Below are positions 23,394 through 35,700 of a stretch of DNA of 64,000 bases, in pieces. A program made the translations under genes and the position numbers. How positions within the stretch are numbered: the first letter of the stretch is position 1; each line of letters opens with the position of its first letter. Under the pieces are notes generated by a model. It saw nothing but the letters and a program-made list of their open reading frames with translations, did no database searches and was not told the DNA's origin. The stretch comes from Paulownia fortunei (taxonomy: Eukaryota > Streptophyta > Magnoliopsida > Lamiales > Paulowniaceae). The stretch is taken from contig CM033115.1 in assembly GCA_019321725.1 (NCBI GenBank), positions 17,122,673 to 17,186,672 on the forward strand. Reading direction: 5' to 3'.

Positions 23394-26300
23394 ATGCGGA
23401 AGAAGCTCCTCAATCAGCAAGCCTTCTCGGCGGTCCGGCGTAACCCGAAGTCTAAGATCCGTCCGCCGCCACCCGCTTCCTCCCAGGCTGTACTTCGAGT
23501 ATCGAACAACATAGCTCATTTGGGCCGCCCGAAAGAGGGTCCAAAACCTCGGCAGCTGCTATCTTTGCCCCCATTCCCCGGCCACCCTTTGCCCGGAAGG
23601 AAATCAACCTCGGCTGCACATGTCACCGCCATTAGCTGGCTGAAATATTACTTCGATGACATCCCTCCTCCAGTCATTCAAAATCACTTCAATAAAGGCC
23701 TTGTCAGTGTCTTAACTTTTCAATTTTCTTTTGCTGCTGCTTTGATTGTCTCTCCTTTATTTGTTTAGTTACTCTATTCAATCGTTGTCTTACTTTTTCA
23801 CTTCGTTTTCTATTTGATATGATGGTATATTTATGGAAGACCTCTTTAGAGTTTGAATTACTGAAACTCGTAAAATACTGTTAATTAATTTTGGTAGTGG
23901 GACTACATGTGCGTAATAGGATCAAGAACGAGAATGACCCTAGTTATTGGATTTGCTTTGATCCTTGATGTATTTTTCCCGGTCTCCCTATGGTTCATGA
24001 ACTCTAAAGCAATGTGAAATAGTTCCAAAAGTTGGTGTAAAATATTGAAATGCAGAAAGGCAGTTGCAAGTTGGCAGGGCTTGTAGCTTGTGCGCTGTTG
24101 TGCAGCCTAATCTTCTCTTCCTAACTATGCCTTATTTTATTACTGTAGAAGTTTCTTTTTAACTGTGAAGAACATGGAAGTAATAACTCTTACTTGGTTT
24201 TTAACAGATGCGGATGGAATGTCTTAATTCAAGAGGACAAACAGTGCCCATGAGGAAGGTAATAATGCTTTTACCAGAGATTTGTATAAACCTAAACCGT
24301 TATTGGAAGAACAAAGCCTAAATATGTTTATCTTTCTTTCTGTTCTGAGTTCGAATGCATACTTCATATTCAAATTGCTTCTTTTATAGTTGGAACAGTT
24401 ATGTGCAGATTAAACATAGTGACATCATGGAGGAGGGCGCCAGAGTTTATGTCCCAGTATCTGTTGCTGAAAGTAAAATCTCCAAGAGGTTCGATGTTAT
24501 ACCGAGTGGAACACTGTACCCAAATGCTGATGAAATTGAGTACTTACAGAGACTTGTGAAGTACAAGGCATGTTTGTTGTTGGATGCATCCATTGTTACA
24601 GTATCTTGAATGGGTTAGCCTGTAAATGCACTATGATGGATTTTGATGCCTTGATGCAATCTACTGGTCACCCATTCCCCCTTCAAAACAAGAAAAAAAA
24701 AATGGATGTTACATCTGCTCCATCCAGTTCTGTCAAATATTTTTCAACTGGCTCTATGCATATATTCTGAGTATAAAGGATGCTGCGTGGCCAATTTACA
24801 ATTGACATACTTGCTTGTATAATTACTATGCTGATTGTGTTCATAATTAATTATTCCTGTTGTTGCAATTTCAGGACTCTGCTATACTAGTGTTAAATAA
24901 ACCTCCTAAACTGCCAGTAAAGGTTAGCATCATTGACATTCTAAGTTATCTGCCTTTGCAGATGGTATTTGTGGAAAGATGTTCACTTGCCTTTTAAGTT
25001 GCTAATGCATAGTATGTAAAATAGGGGAACCTGTCAGTTCACAACAGCATGGATGCCTTGGCAGCTGCAGCATTATCATATGATTATGATGAGGGTCCAA
25101 AGTTGGTGAGTTACTGCCTTGTAGTTGCTGTTTACATGAACTCTGGCTCATTGACAACACATCTGCTCCATCAAATCAGTTCAGCAGTTTTGCTCATTTA
25201 ATTTGCATAAATACATTTGTTAACCCCTTGAACCTTTGTGATTTTTTTATCAACTGCTCTCTTAGGTGCATCGTCTTGACAGAGAGAGTAGCGGCCTCCT
25301 CCTAATGGGAAGAACAAAAGAAAGCATTTCCTATCTTCATTGGTTGTTCAGTGATGTGAGGAAGGTGAAGTCATTGTCTAAGGTACTTAAATTTCAGTCA
25401 GAGAATCATGTAATAAGCAAGTTGCTGGTTCTTTTTTTAGGCTGCGTCTTTGTGGGGTTGCGTGGGTCATTCTAGCGGCACTCAGCTAACTATACTTCTT
25501 CCTTTTTCCCCTTTCCTTTTCCTCTTTCTTTGGTTGTTTCAAGGATTGGAATGATTCTTGTGAGGCAATGTATCAAAGGTATTGGGCATTGGTCATAGGT
25601 TTGCCCAAGCAAAAAGAAGGCTTAATTTGCGCCCCCCTCACAAAGGTATTCCTGCAAAACTTAATAATAGCCTCCTGAATATTTGGTTGTGACTGGAAGA
25701 ATCACCTGGTGATGTTGATTTCAGGTACTTCTTAATGATGGGAAAACTGAAAGGGTTATTCTAGCTCATAATTCAGGCTTAGACGCTTCCCAAGAGGCAA
25801 TTACTGAATATCGTGTGCTTGGCCCCATGATCAATGGATGTTCATGGATTGAATTGCGTCCGCATACAAGCCGTAAACATCAGGTTCTTGAAATTTGATA
25901 AGGTTTCATCTGTAATACATGCCAATTACACTCCAGTCAACAGCTTAAAAATTCCAAAATAGCTTCATATATATATTTGCTTTATTTTCCATCCCACCCG
26001 ATTATATGTTGTTTGACTTTCAACACTGTAGGAAGAATTAGTCTTATTAACATGGATCTTGTTTGTTATAAACTCTGCAGTACGGACCTTAACCATGAAA
26101 TAATTTGAAATGCACAACTCTGATGGATGTAGATTGTTTATTGTCAATAGGACATTTTGATGTCTCTATTGTAAATAATATTTATTTTTTGAAAAGAGCA
26201 GTGCATGGCTTGTTAAGGTTTGTGAAAAGAAAGCTACCTGACAACAAGTACTTTAACCATTGTTGGAGAGAGACTTTGCTCAGTCAAATATTTAGGTAGA

Positions 26301-26786
26301 AGAACTTGATTGTTTATGCCACTTGTAATTAAATCCCTTGTATGCATTCATATGAAATATACTTGGAAAGCTTAGGCAATCAATTACTTGGTTTTCTTTG
26401 TGCAGCTTCGAGTTCATTGTGCTGAAGCTCTTGGTACTCCAATAGTGGGCGACTATAAGTACGGCTGGTTTGTCCATAGCAGATGGAAACAAATGCCTAG
26501 AGTTGATTTTGAGCCCACGACTGGAGAGCCTTACAGATTGCGGAGGCCTGAGGGTTTGGATGTTCAGAAAGGTAGTGTCTTATCAAAAGTTCCCCTTTTG
26601 CATTTGCATTGCAGGGAGATGGTACTGCCAAACATTGCAAAGTATATTGAGCTCCACAAGCAACAGTTGGGAACCTATCATGCAAATCCTGAGTATGATT
26701 CAAAACCAGATCTCCTCCGTTTTGTGGCCCCAATGCCTTCTCATATGAAAATTAGTTGGAATCTCATGTCCTCTTACTTGGTATAA
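23394..26786 (+). CDS. RluA-type RNA pseudouridine synthase (plant RPUS3/4-like, organellar)
   Basis: Converts specific uridines of structured RNA to pseudouridine. Nine coding exons join in frame to 468 aa: 23394-23702, 24208-24258, 24409-24567, 24875-24922, 25025-25105, 25266-25382, 25544-25645, 25725-25883, 26406-26786. The N-terminus (about 1-35) is Arg/Lys/Ser/Pro-rich and nearly free of acids, fitting mitochondrial or plastid import. An S4-like segment (EEGARVYVPVSVAESKISKRF, interrupted here only by notation) follows in exon 3. Catalytic motif HRLDRESSGLLLMGRT starts at about residue 218 with the expected nucleophile D221. ELRPHTSRKHQLRVH (about 333-347) is the conserved substrate-binding motif spanning exons 8 and 9. 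Intron 3 has a GC donor (AAG|GCATGT). ATG 23394 is the first in frame; the upstream in-frame codon 23304 is GTG. The similarity to Arabidopsis RPUS3/RPUS4 is from memory. Confidence 0.93.
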
Positions 26787-29161
26787 GAACGAGAGCAGTA
26801 TGTTCTGACCGCTGCACTTGGATATGCCTTTCTCACGAGAGCCAAGCAACCTTCCGCCCAGTGTTTGATGGTGTCTCTCCTGGAAATGGTGCTGAAATCA
26901 CTTCGATAAAGCTTCATTATCAACTCTGTATCTTGGGGGTAAGATTTGATCAGGAAAAGTCACTTCGAAGTTGGGATGATCGCTAAGACTTGGAAAATCT
27001 AAATGCAAGTATATATCATATTTTTCGCTTTCCTTACAAGTGTTAAGAGAATTGCACATTAAAGCATTTTAAGTTCATAATAGATGTGACTTCATCAGAA
27101 ACCAAAGAACCAACAGATCCTTATTCCCTTCCAAGTAGCATTCTGAAGAAATTTTGAGAATAGCCAACTAGCAGAATCAGGCAATTTACCAAGATGAGAT
27201 CAGAGTCATCCACTCAAGACGAACCCCACTATTTGGGGTTTGGGGGATATGGAGTTAGAATCATGTTTGGTATGTGGTAAAATTGAAAAAAAAGAAAGAA
27301 AAGAAATGAGTAAATAATGTAATAATTTTTGCAACTCCAACCATTGAGTTTGATGTACAGGCAAAAAAGCATTTATACGCCAAAAAGAACACAAACACAA
27401 AAAGCTGAAGATTAATGCCAATTTCTGTCGCACAGCATAGTGAAAATACAGTTTTCGGCAACCAAATGCATCAAGCAAAGCTAAAAACCATCAGTATGAT
27501 ACAGAAGAAGGTGTTTGAAGAAAAAATTCTGGAAAATTTTGAGGGAAAAAGAAGAAGATCATTTTACAAAAATTGATTTCAAATTTTCAACTGAGAGAAA
27601 TTAAAGCCAAAGCGCAAAGCATAATGCCAAGCCAAATCGGTCAAAATAAAGCACTACAAATGTGATTTAAATTTAAACTAAATAAGCTTTTTGGCTTTCG
27701 GTTTGAATTCATATGAGCTATTTTTTCTCTACACTCCGTATTGGTTTTGAACTAATACGAGCTTCAAGTCCAAAGAAATCTCAACCTTCTGCCTTATTCC
27801 TATCTATTATATAAGTACAAGAAACAAGTCACAAGGAAAACTGACCGTCATATAAATTACACAAATTGAAGTTCTAACACAAGTATAAACAAGCTTTATA
27901 TCATAACACACAAATCAATAAATCCAAATAAACAAAATCAAGAGTGGTTTATTTCCAAGAAAATTATATAGAAATTCATGAATAGATTAGGTTGTCCGAT
28001 TTTAATAAGGAAAAAAAAATTGTTTATCAACCATGAACTGAAATAAAGAAAATGATTAAACTGATTCAATAATTGAATTACAAGATACTCTTCTCGTTAT
28101 TTTCTCATGATTGTCAGCGGTTTTAGACATTTAAAGTCACTACAAAATTTATTTGAACAACCAAGACTGCTCTTGCTAATATTCTTGCTTGGAATTTAAA
28201 TTCAAGCTAAACATTTCACAGATTTTTTATTCGGTTTGAGCTCGTGTTTCGACTTGAAAATCATCATCTCAAGCTTGAAAGCTTTGAGTTGGATTGAGCT
28301 AATTGACAATTTCATTAATGCTAGAGAAAAATTGAAAAAAAAAAAAAAAGATTCAATAAACTAAATTGCATTTCAAGAAAAGCAAAAGAAGCCTAGGAGT
28401 AATTACAGAAACTAAACAAGGAAGGTGGTCATGAGGCCACCTGAAAGTCAAAACAACAGCAAAACCATCAGTTATGATCACCCCTCATATCATGTTGCAA
28501 GATAATTCCGAATTGAATTCTCAATGCTGACAAATAAAATAAACCTTTCGAGTCGTAAAATTTGTTTTTAGAAACCTATATTTTGAATTGACCATTTTTG
28601 TTTCACTACTATCCTGTATTGAGTATCACTAGGAGGGAGAGAATTCTACAACAGGACTCGTCTCATTCTTTTCATTTTGCAGTTTTACATGACATAAATA
28701 TATGATAAAAAATATATAAATAAAATAGAATATAAAATGAATCACCATAGATCCGAACTGTTCCTTATGTGACAAATCAATGTGCAGTAATTCTTGACCT
28801 AATAAATATTTATGATCAACAATAAATCTATGACCAAACAATTATATAAGAAGGAAGATGGAAAGTTAACGCCAAAATAAAATACTTAAAGCCAGCTACA
28901 TTACAAAAGCAATAAGTTAGGCTGGAACATACTTGAGAGCAGGATTGCCTAACTCAAATAAGCAGATCCAGGGGAAAAAATAAAGAAGAAACTACGACTT
29001 GAGACATTTTTTAGTTACTGGTAATACAAGTAAATGTGTGAATGAAAGTTCATATTTCTGCTCAATTAGCTACAAGAAGTTGCCACAAAACTAACCACTG
29101 ACCGTAGAACTTTAGCTACTATCTGAACCCTCGTCCTTTAAGCAGATAATATTTGTTTCAC
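26787..29161. other. Intergenic region after the pseudouridine synthase gene
   Basis: It begins with the synthase 3'UTR and ends with DNA similar to the 3' flanks of mTERF copies 1 and 2. For example AAAATAAAATACTTA is followed by AGCCAG at about 28875, as at 16345. Between them is AT-rich sequence with no recognisable gene. Confidence 0.5.
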
Positions 29162-29827
29162 CTATCTTTTTTCCACTGAGTGCACTCTTTGCTTATATAC
29201 ATCTCCAACTTCGTCCAAATAAGGGCCAACAAATTTCTCATAGAACTTCTTGTCTAACATTCTGGTCAGTGTTGAAATACTAGGCCAGCTTTCAATCGTA
29301 TTCTTACTTTCCAAAACTTCTAAAACTTTCAGCCGTGGCTTATACCGCTTTTCGATGCTGCACATAAATGATCCTGGGTTGTTAACGATACATGACAGTT
29401 TATACTTGCCCAGTGGCAAGAGGAACCTCTTTTACCTCCTTTATCTTCTCTGCGGATACGCCAAAGATCAAAGGGCATTTTCTAAATGCTGATGCTATGT
29501 CATCTTCTGAAAATCCCAACTTCCGAAAAGTCCTCAACTTGAGTTCCCAAGTCTCTTCAGTCATAGAACTAAATATCCGAACAGTATGGATAAACATTTT
29601 GGAACTCCTACTGACCCCCATCTCATGTCAACAAATTTCTTCATAGTCTCTGGCTTACACATGAGAAACCTCGGAAAATAATACATGGCCCAAATGATCT
29701 GCTCCATAGCTATGCCACAGTTCTTGAAGAATTCAATATTTGGGACCAAATTATCATCCGAATTAGTTTTCAGGAACCACCCAGAACTCTTTAAAAACTT
29801 AACCAGTTCCGCATTGGATCCCAACAA
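29162..29827 (-). pseudogene. mTERF pseudogene (5'-truncated, two frameshifts)
   Basis: This is the C-terminal 55-60% of an mTERF copy closely related to the two intact genes, spread over three frames. Segment 1 (29827 to about 29625) matches copy 1 from residue about 159. A short deletion against copy 1 near 29620-29625, where KADQ should be, shifts the frame into segment 2 (to about 29415). A one-base insertion near 29405-29413 shifts it into segment 3, which runs to a stop at 29162 where the intact genes end. The first 158 or so residues, including the targeting peptide, are absent. Similarity to the paralogues stops abruptly after GGATCCCAACAA at 29827. The 3' flank is also shared with the paralogues, so the duplication covered more than the coding part. 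Confidence 0.9.
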
Positions 29828-30012
29828 TGAGTCATGGTTAAGTTTTTATCATTTTCAGCATTCTATCCATCATTGAGGCTTTTTGAATTAAAACCAATAG
29901 TCCTGCAATAGAATTATTTGTTATATTAATATATTTAATCATATAACTGATCCAATTGTTTTTATAATGTGGTTTGTGATTTGTGGTTTGCTTTATTTGG
30001 TGTGGTTATGTA
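29828..30012. other. Unique spacer between mTERF pseudogene and tandem array
   Basis: About 185 bp that match neither the mTERF coding sequence nor the array unit. The missing 5' half of the pseudogene should lie here, so this is a rearrangement junction. Confidence 0.6.
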
Positions 30013-32745
30013 GAATAATAGGGAGAATCACTTGCATGCGAAAATGACGTTAAATTCAGAATTTTCTTAATGAAAATTGATTACTAATAGCGGAAATTGC
30101 CCAAAAATGTTGGATCTCAATTAAGGATTTAGAACTATTCAACTTCGAAGAAAAAAAAAATGACATAAAATAAAGAACTTGAGAGAAATGAGAGGAAATC
30201 AACTTAGGCCCCAAATGTTTAACGATCCTAAATTTTTTGAAGCCACTTTTCCTAATGAGTTGAAGTCCATTTTAGATCCTCTTTTAGTTGGGGTGAAAAG
30301 TTCGAGATATAGTTTCAGGCCCCATTATAATTTTTTGAGAAATTACTAAAAAAACCCTTAAATTTATATTCCAAAAAATTTAAAATATTATTCCATCTAA
30401 AAAAACTCATAACCATATGTGAAAAATAGGGAGAATAACTTGCGTGCGAAAATGGCGTCAAATTCAGAACTTTCTCAATGAAAATTGATTCACAATAGCG
30501 GGAATTGCACACAAATGTTGGATCTCAATTGAGGGTTTAGGGCTTAGGGCTTTTCAACTTCAAAGAAAAAGAAATGACAAGAGAACTGAAAAGAAACCTG
30601 CTCATGACCCAAATGCTTTAATGATTCTAAATTTTTTGAAGCCACTTTTCCAAATTAATGGACTGAAGCCCATTTAAGTTCCCCTTTTAGTTGGTCTAAG
30701 ATGTTCGAAATATAATTTGAGGTTCCATTACATTGTTTGGAGAAATTACTGGAAAAAAACCCTAAAATAAACTTTTATTTTATATCCCAAAAAATTAAAA
30801 TTATTAGTCGATCTAAAAAAATCCATAAATCACTTGCCTATGATAATGGAGTCAAATTCAGAACTTTCTCAATGAGAATTGATTACAATTAATGGGAATT
30901 ACCCAAAAATGTTGGATTTCAATTGAGGGTTTAGGGCTTTTCAACTTCGAAAAAAAAAATGACATAAACGAAAGAATTTGGGAGAATTGAGAAGAAGCCA
31001 ACTCAGGGCTCAAATTCTTTAACGATCCTAATTTATTTGAAGCCACTTTTCCTAATGAGTAGATTGAAGCCTATTTAAGTTCCCTTTTTAGTTGGCTGAA
31101 AAGTTCGAGATATAATTTTAGGCGCCATTACATTTTTTTGGAGGAATTGCTAAAAAAAGCCCTAAACTTAACTTTTATTTTATATCCCAAAAAATTAAAA
31201 ATATTATTTCATCTAAAAAAACCATAACAATATGTGAATAATAGGGAAAATCACTTCATGCAACAATGGCGTCAAATTCAGAACTTTCTCAATGAGAATT
31301 GATTCACAATAATGAGAATTGCCCAGAAATATTGGATCTCAATTGAGGGTTTAGGGCTTTTCAACTTTGAAGAAAAAGAAATGACATAAAAGAAAGAAAT
31401 TGGGAGAACTAAGAAGAAACTAACTTAGAACCCAAATGCTTTAACAATTCTAAATTTTTTGAAGTCACTTTTCCTAATAAGATGAGTGGAGCCCATTTAA
31501 GTTCTCCTTTTAGTTGGCTGAAAAGTTCGAGATATAATTTCAGGTCTCATTACATTTTTTTGGAGAAATTACTAAAAAAAAAACCTTAAAATAAACTTTT
31601 ATTTTACATTTTGAAAAATTAAAAATATTAGTCCATCTAAAAAAAACCATAACAATATGTGAATAATAGGGAGAATCACTTGTCTGCAAAAATGGATTCA
31701 AATTCAAAACTTTTTCAATGAGAATTGATTCCCAATAACGGGAATTGCCCAAAAATGCTGGATCTCAATTGAGGGTTAAGGGTTTTTCAAATTCGAAGAA
31801 AAAAAATGACATAAAAGATAGAATTTTGGAAGAACTAAGAGGAAACCAAATGAGGGTCCAAATGCTTTAATGATCCCAAATTTTTTGAAGCCAATTTTCC
31901 TAATTATCAGACTGAAGCCCATTTAAGTTTCCCTTTTAGTTGGGTTGAAAAATTCAAAATATAATTTGAGGCTCCATTACATTTTTTTGGAGAAATTACT
32001 AAAAAAAGCCAATAAATTTTTATTTTATATCAGAAAAAGGTAAAAAAAATATTTTATCTAAAAAAAACCCATAATTATATGTGAATAGTAGAGATAATTA
32101 CTTGTCTGGAAAAAAGGTGTCAAATTCAGAACTTTCTTGGTGAGAATTGATTCCTAATAGCGAGAATTGTCCAAAAATACTAGATCTCAATTGACAAAAA
32201 AAATGACACAAAAGAAAAAACTTGGGAGAACTGAAAAGAACTAACTTAATGCCCAAATGCTTTAACGTTCCTAAATTTTTTGAAGTCGTTTTTTCAACTG
32301 AGGAGACTCAAGTCCATTTAAGTTCCCCTTTTAGTTGGGTTGAAAAGTTCAAGATATAATTTCAGGCCGCATTACATTTTTTTGGAGAAATTACTAAAAA
32401 ACCCTTAAAATAAACTTTTATTTTTAATTTCAAAAAATTAAAATTATTATTCCATCTAAAAAACCCATAACCATATGTGAATAAAAGGAAGAATCGCTTG
32501 CCAATGAAAATGGCATCAAATTCAAAACTTTTTAAGTGAGAATTGATTCCCAATAGCGGGAATTGCCCACAAATGCTAGATCTCAATTGATGGTTTAGGA
32601 CTTTTCAACTTCGAAGAAATAGAAATGACATAAAAGAAATAACTTGGGAAAACCGAGAATAAACCAACTCAGGGCCCAAATGCTTTAACGATCCTATATT
32701 TTTTGAAGCCACTTTTATTAATGAATAGACAGAAGCTCGTTTAAG
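30013..32745 (-). repeat. Tandem array of about 6.6 units (roughly 410 bp) resembling an mTERF promoter/leader
   Basis: Six full units and one partial unit start at about 30021, 30429, 30823, 31244, 31669, 32091 and 32487 (spacings 394-425 bp). Each contains, on the + strand, a GGGAGAATCACTTGCCTGCG-like segment, then AATGGCGTCAAATTCAGAAC, a GAGGGTTTAGGGC motif, an AATGCTTTAACGATCCTAAA segment and GCCCATTTAAGTTCC. Read on the - strand this gives TGGGCT (site II-like) upstream of CCCTAAACCC (telo-box-like), as in promoters of plant housekeeping and organelle-protein genes. The segment from the CACTTGCC anchor to the telo-box matches the leader of mTERF copy 1 at 17851-17962 with the same spacing (95 versus 94 bp). 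Units have diverged by indels, and no long frame is conserved in all of them. A poly-T run of more than 20 follows at 32750. Confidence 0.85.
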
Positions 32746-35700
32746 AGCGCTTTTTTTTTTTTTTTTTTTTTTATCCTGATAGGTAATTGTTAAGTGAGCA
32801 TTTTTTAATTTTTTTCTCATTCAAATATTTTTTTTTCTTGCACAAATATGAACTTATTAAGAGTTTATTTGTCCTTTAGGCTGTTGTCACTCACTTTAAA
32901 TTAATCATATTGTGTATGAAGAGAAATAAAATTATATGCACGAGCAAGTCCCCAAACATCTCTAATTTTAGTATCTTTAGTTTGAAAGCGGGATTAGACA
33001 TTTCCATAATATACTCCCTTATGTTCTCTTTTTCTTTATAACTTATTGAAGCAAGATTAGTAAAAAAAAGTTGTATGTTTCAACCAATATCTTTAAGGAA
33101 CTTCATCCTCAAACGTAGTGTACCTAAATATTTCTAGAATTGTGCACTTTATGATCATAAAATCACGAGGGTATAACGACCCCACTTTTCAAAATCTTTT
33201 TAGCCTTAAGGGAACTTTCATTAGTAAGTTTAGGAGATCGTTCTATCTGAAGCGCACCCAAGAACAATCACAATGTCCCCTTTTAAATTCTTGAAATTAG
33301 TGTTTTTAAATACAAATAAAATTAACATTGACAGAACTTGTAAAAATATAAGTAGAAATTTAATTCAGAGAACAAAACTAAATAACATGCTCATAATTAA
33401 TATTCATGTCATAACATAATCATAAAAAAATCCATATTTATGCATGACATAATTAAATAATAGTGGACTCTATCATGAGATACCTAAGACAACATTGATA
33501 TTTATTTTTTGGACAGAAACATCAACTGTAAGTGGTATTTTTCATATAATAATCAAATACTGACAATTAGTCATATCAAATAATAACCTTCATTTGGGTA
33601 GATTATTACTCATTACTCACATGAAAAAACTAATAATCATCATGTATTTATTACCACAGGTATGTGTGTTATTTGACCAAATAATAACCTTCATTCGGAT
33701 CAATCATTATTCGCATAAATAACAAACGTACACATCTTAATATCCAAAATAAATAAATCTATACAATAAAGGTTACTTTGGAAACTTATTGTTTCAATCA
33801 ATTTATTTTGAAATATCAGACAAGTAGGGACAAACATAATTCCAAATTTATCTCACATGTCTATCATTTCGCCAAATAATAATTTTTCTTTGGGTCGATT
33901 ATTATCCGTAGAGGTATAAACATAATGCAAATCTTTTACTTGATATATAATATTTCAAAAATAAATTTAATAGTTGAAGTCATTTTGGCGACGTATTATT
34001 TCAATTTATCTCGAAATATAAGATAAAATTTTCAAAATTTTCTTTACTAGGATTTTTTTGATATTAGGCAGAATCCTGTACGAATCAGATTTAAACTTTA
34101 TTTTGAATTCAAATCTAATTCAATTCTTATGGGATAGATTAAATTTTACTCGCTTTATGACCAAAACAATGAGCCTAAGTTTAAGCTCAAAATTCAACCT
34201 TATTTGAATTTCAGACTGAAAATCAAATTAGGCCTAAAAAATCAACTTAATTTTAATTTAAAGCCAAAATTAAATTCAACCGAATACCAAATTAGGCCCA
34301 TAACTAAATATGACCAAAAATTCAATCTTATAAGTTTAAACCCAAAAATATATTAAGACCATAATATAACCTTATTTGAGTTCTAAATCAAAACTAAATC
34401 AAATTCAAAATTAAAATTTAACTTAAAGCCTAAAATTTCTTTTAAACAAAAAATTCCTTCAGCCCAAAAGAAAACTAAAGGCCCAAATTTCTTTAAATTA
34501 AAACTCTAGATTCATGGTCTTCTTCCTCGCCCAAAAATAAGCTAAAGAAAATAATAAGAAAATCAAACTTTGGGTTTGGGGTGCTCATGAACCCAGATCG
34601 ATCACCCCATATCATTTGCCTGAATCCATCTTGACTGGAATTGTCTATAATTTTTTTTTTATTAACAATAACAACAAGATAGCAACCTTAATCCAAAATT
34701 TTCCTTTTGGTTTTGTCACACGAAAGTAATAATAAGTCCCAAAAATTGAAACTACAATTTTGGAACAAATTGATTTCTCGAAAATTTAATACTTCACTGA
34801 AAAGAAAAATTGTTATCATAAAATTTGTTCTTGAATCCTTCTCTCAAACAAGATTACGAAACTGCATATAATCTTAATAACAAAATTTCACGAGAGGAAA
34901 CATAATTTCAGCAACTGAATTCTTTATGAAATTATTTAACCTAAAAATCATATCAATAGAATAACTAACAATTTTATAAAATTTCTTGATTTCTTCTTTC
35001 AAATAAAATTGTAACACCGAATATAATCATTGATGAAGAAATAACATTTCTTGATAATCTAATATGAACTGCTCTGATAACATTTGTTCGACTTTAATAG
35101 AAATATGGTTAACAATCATATAACCCATGATTATCACATAGAATTATCAAGAAATAAATTGAATAATTAAATCGGAAGCGTACCTTAAATGCATATAGAT
35201 GCATATGTAAATTCATACTGGGTAATACATAAATACATATTGGGTTAGTATCTTGTACAATCAAATCTCCTTGTGTGCTCCATGGGTTTTCTCTCAAAGA
35301 TGGGGATAGAGGAAAAGAGCAAAATGGTTTATTTGACTTGAAAACCATAACCTTATAATGTTCCTTATATATTATGTCAAATAGAAACTATCAATCTTAA
35401 TTTGACTAGTATTGAGTCTCTACATATTGTAAAATTCATACCCAACTGATATTTCTAAAGTCTCATTGATAGATCATTTAGTTGATTTTATTAAATTAGA
35501 TAACTTATAACATAATTGTTACTTAAATATATAAACCCACTTTTGAGAAATTAAATTAATCCCAACACAAAATGCTTCACTTCATTTGCTCATCCCATTA
35601 AATATGTACTTGATATACATCTTTAAATGTTGATGGAAATTAAATATAATTCACATATGAAAATTCAAGAGAATTTACTAAAATTTAACATTTTCTCATG

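Noticed and set aside
30858..31046. 62-codon frames on the - strand repeated in array units
   Set aside because: Similar frames exist only because the units are similar. They start at different points in different units and are interrupted in several, so there is no sign of coding selection.
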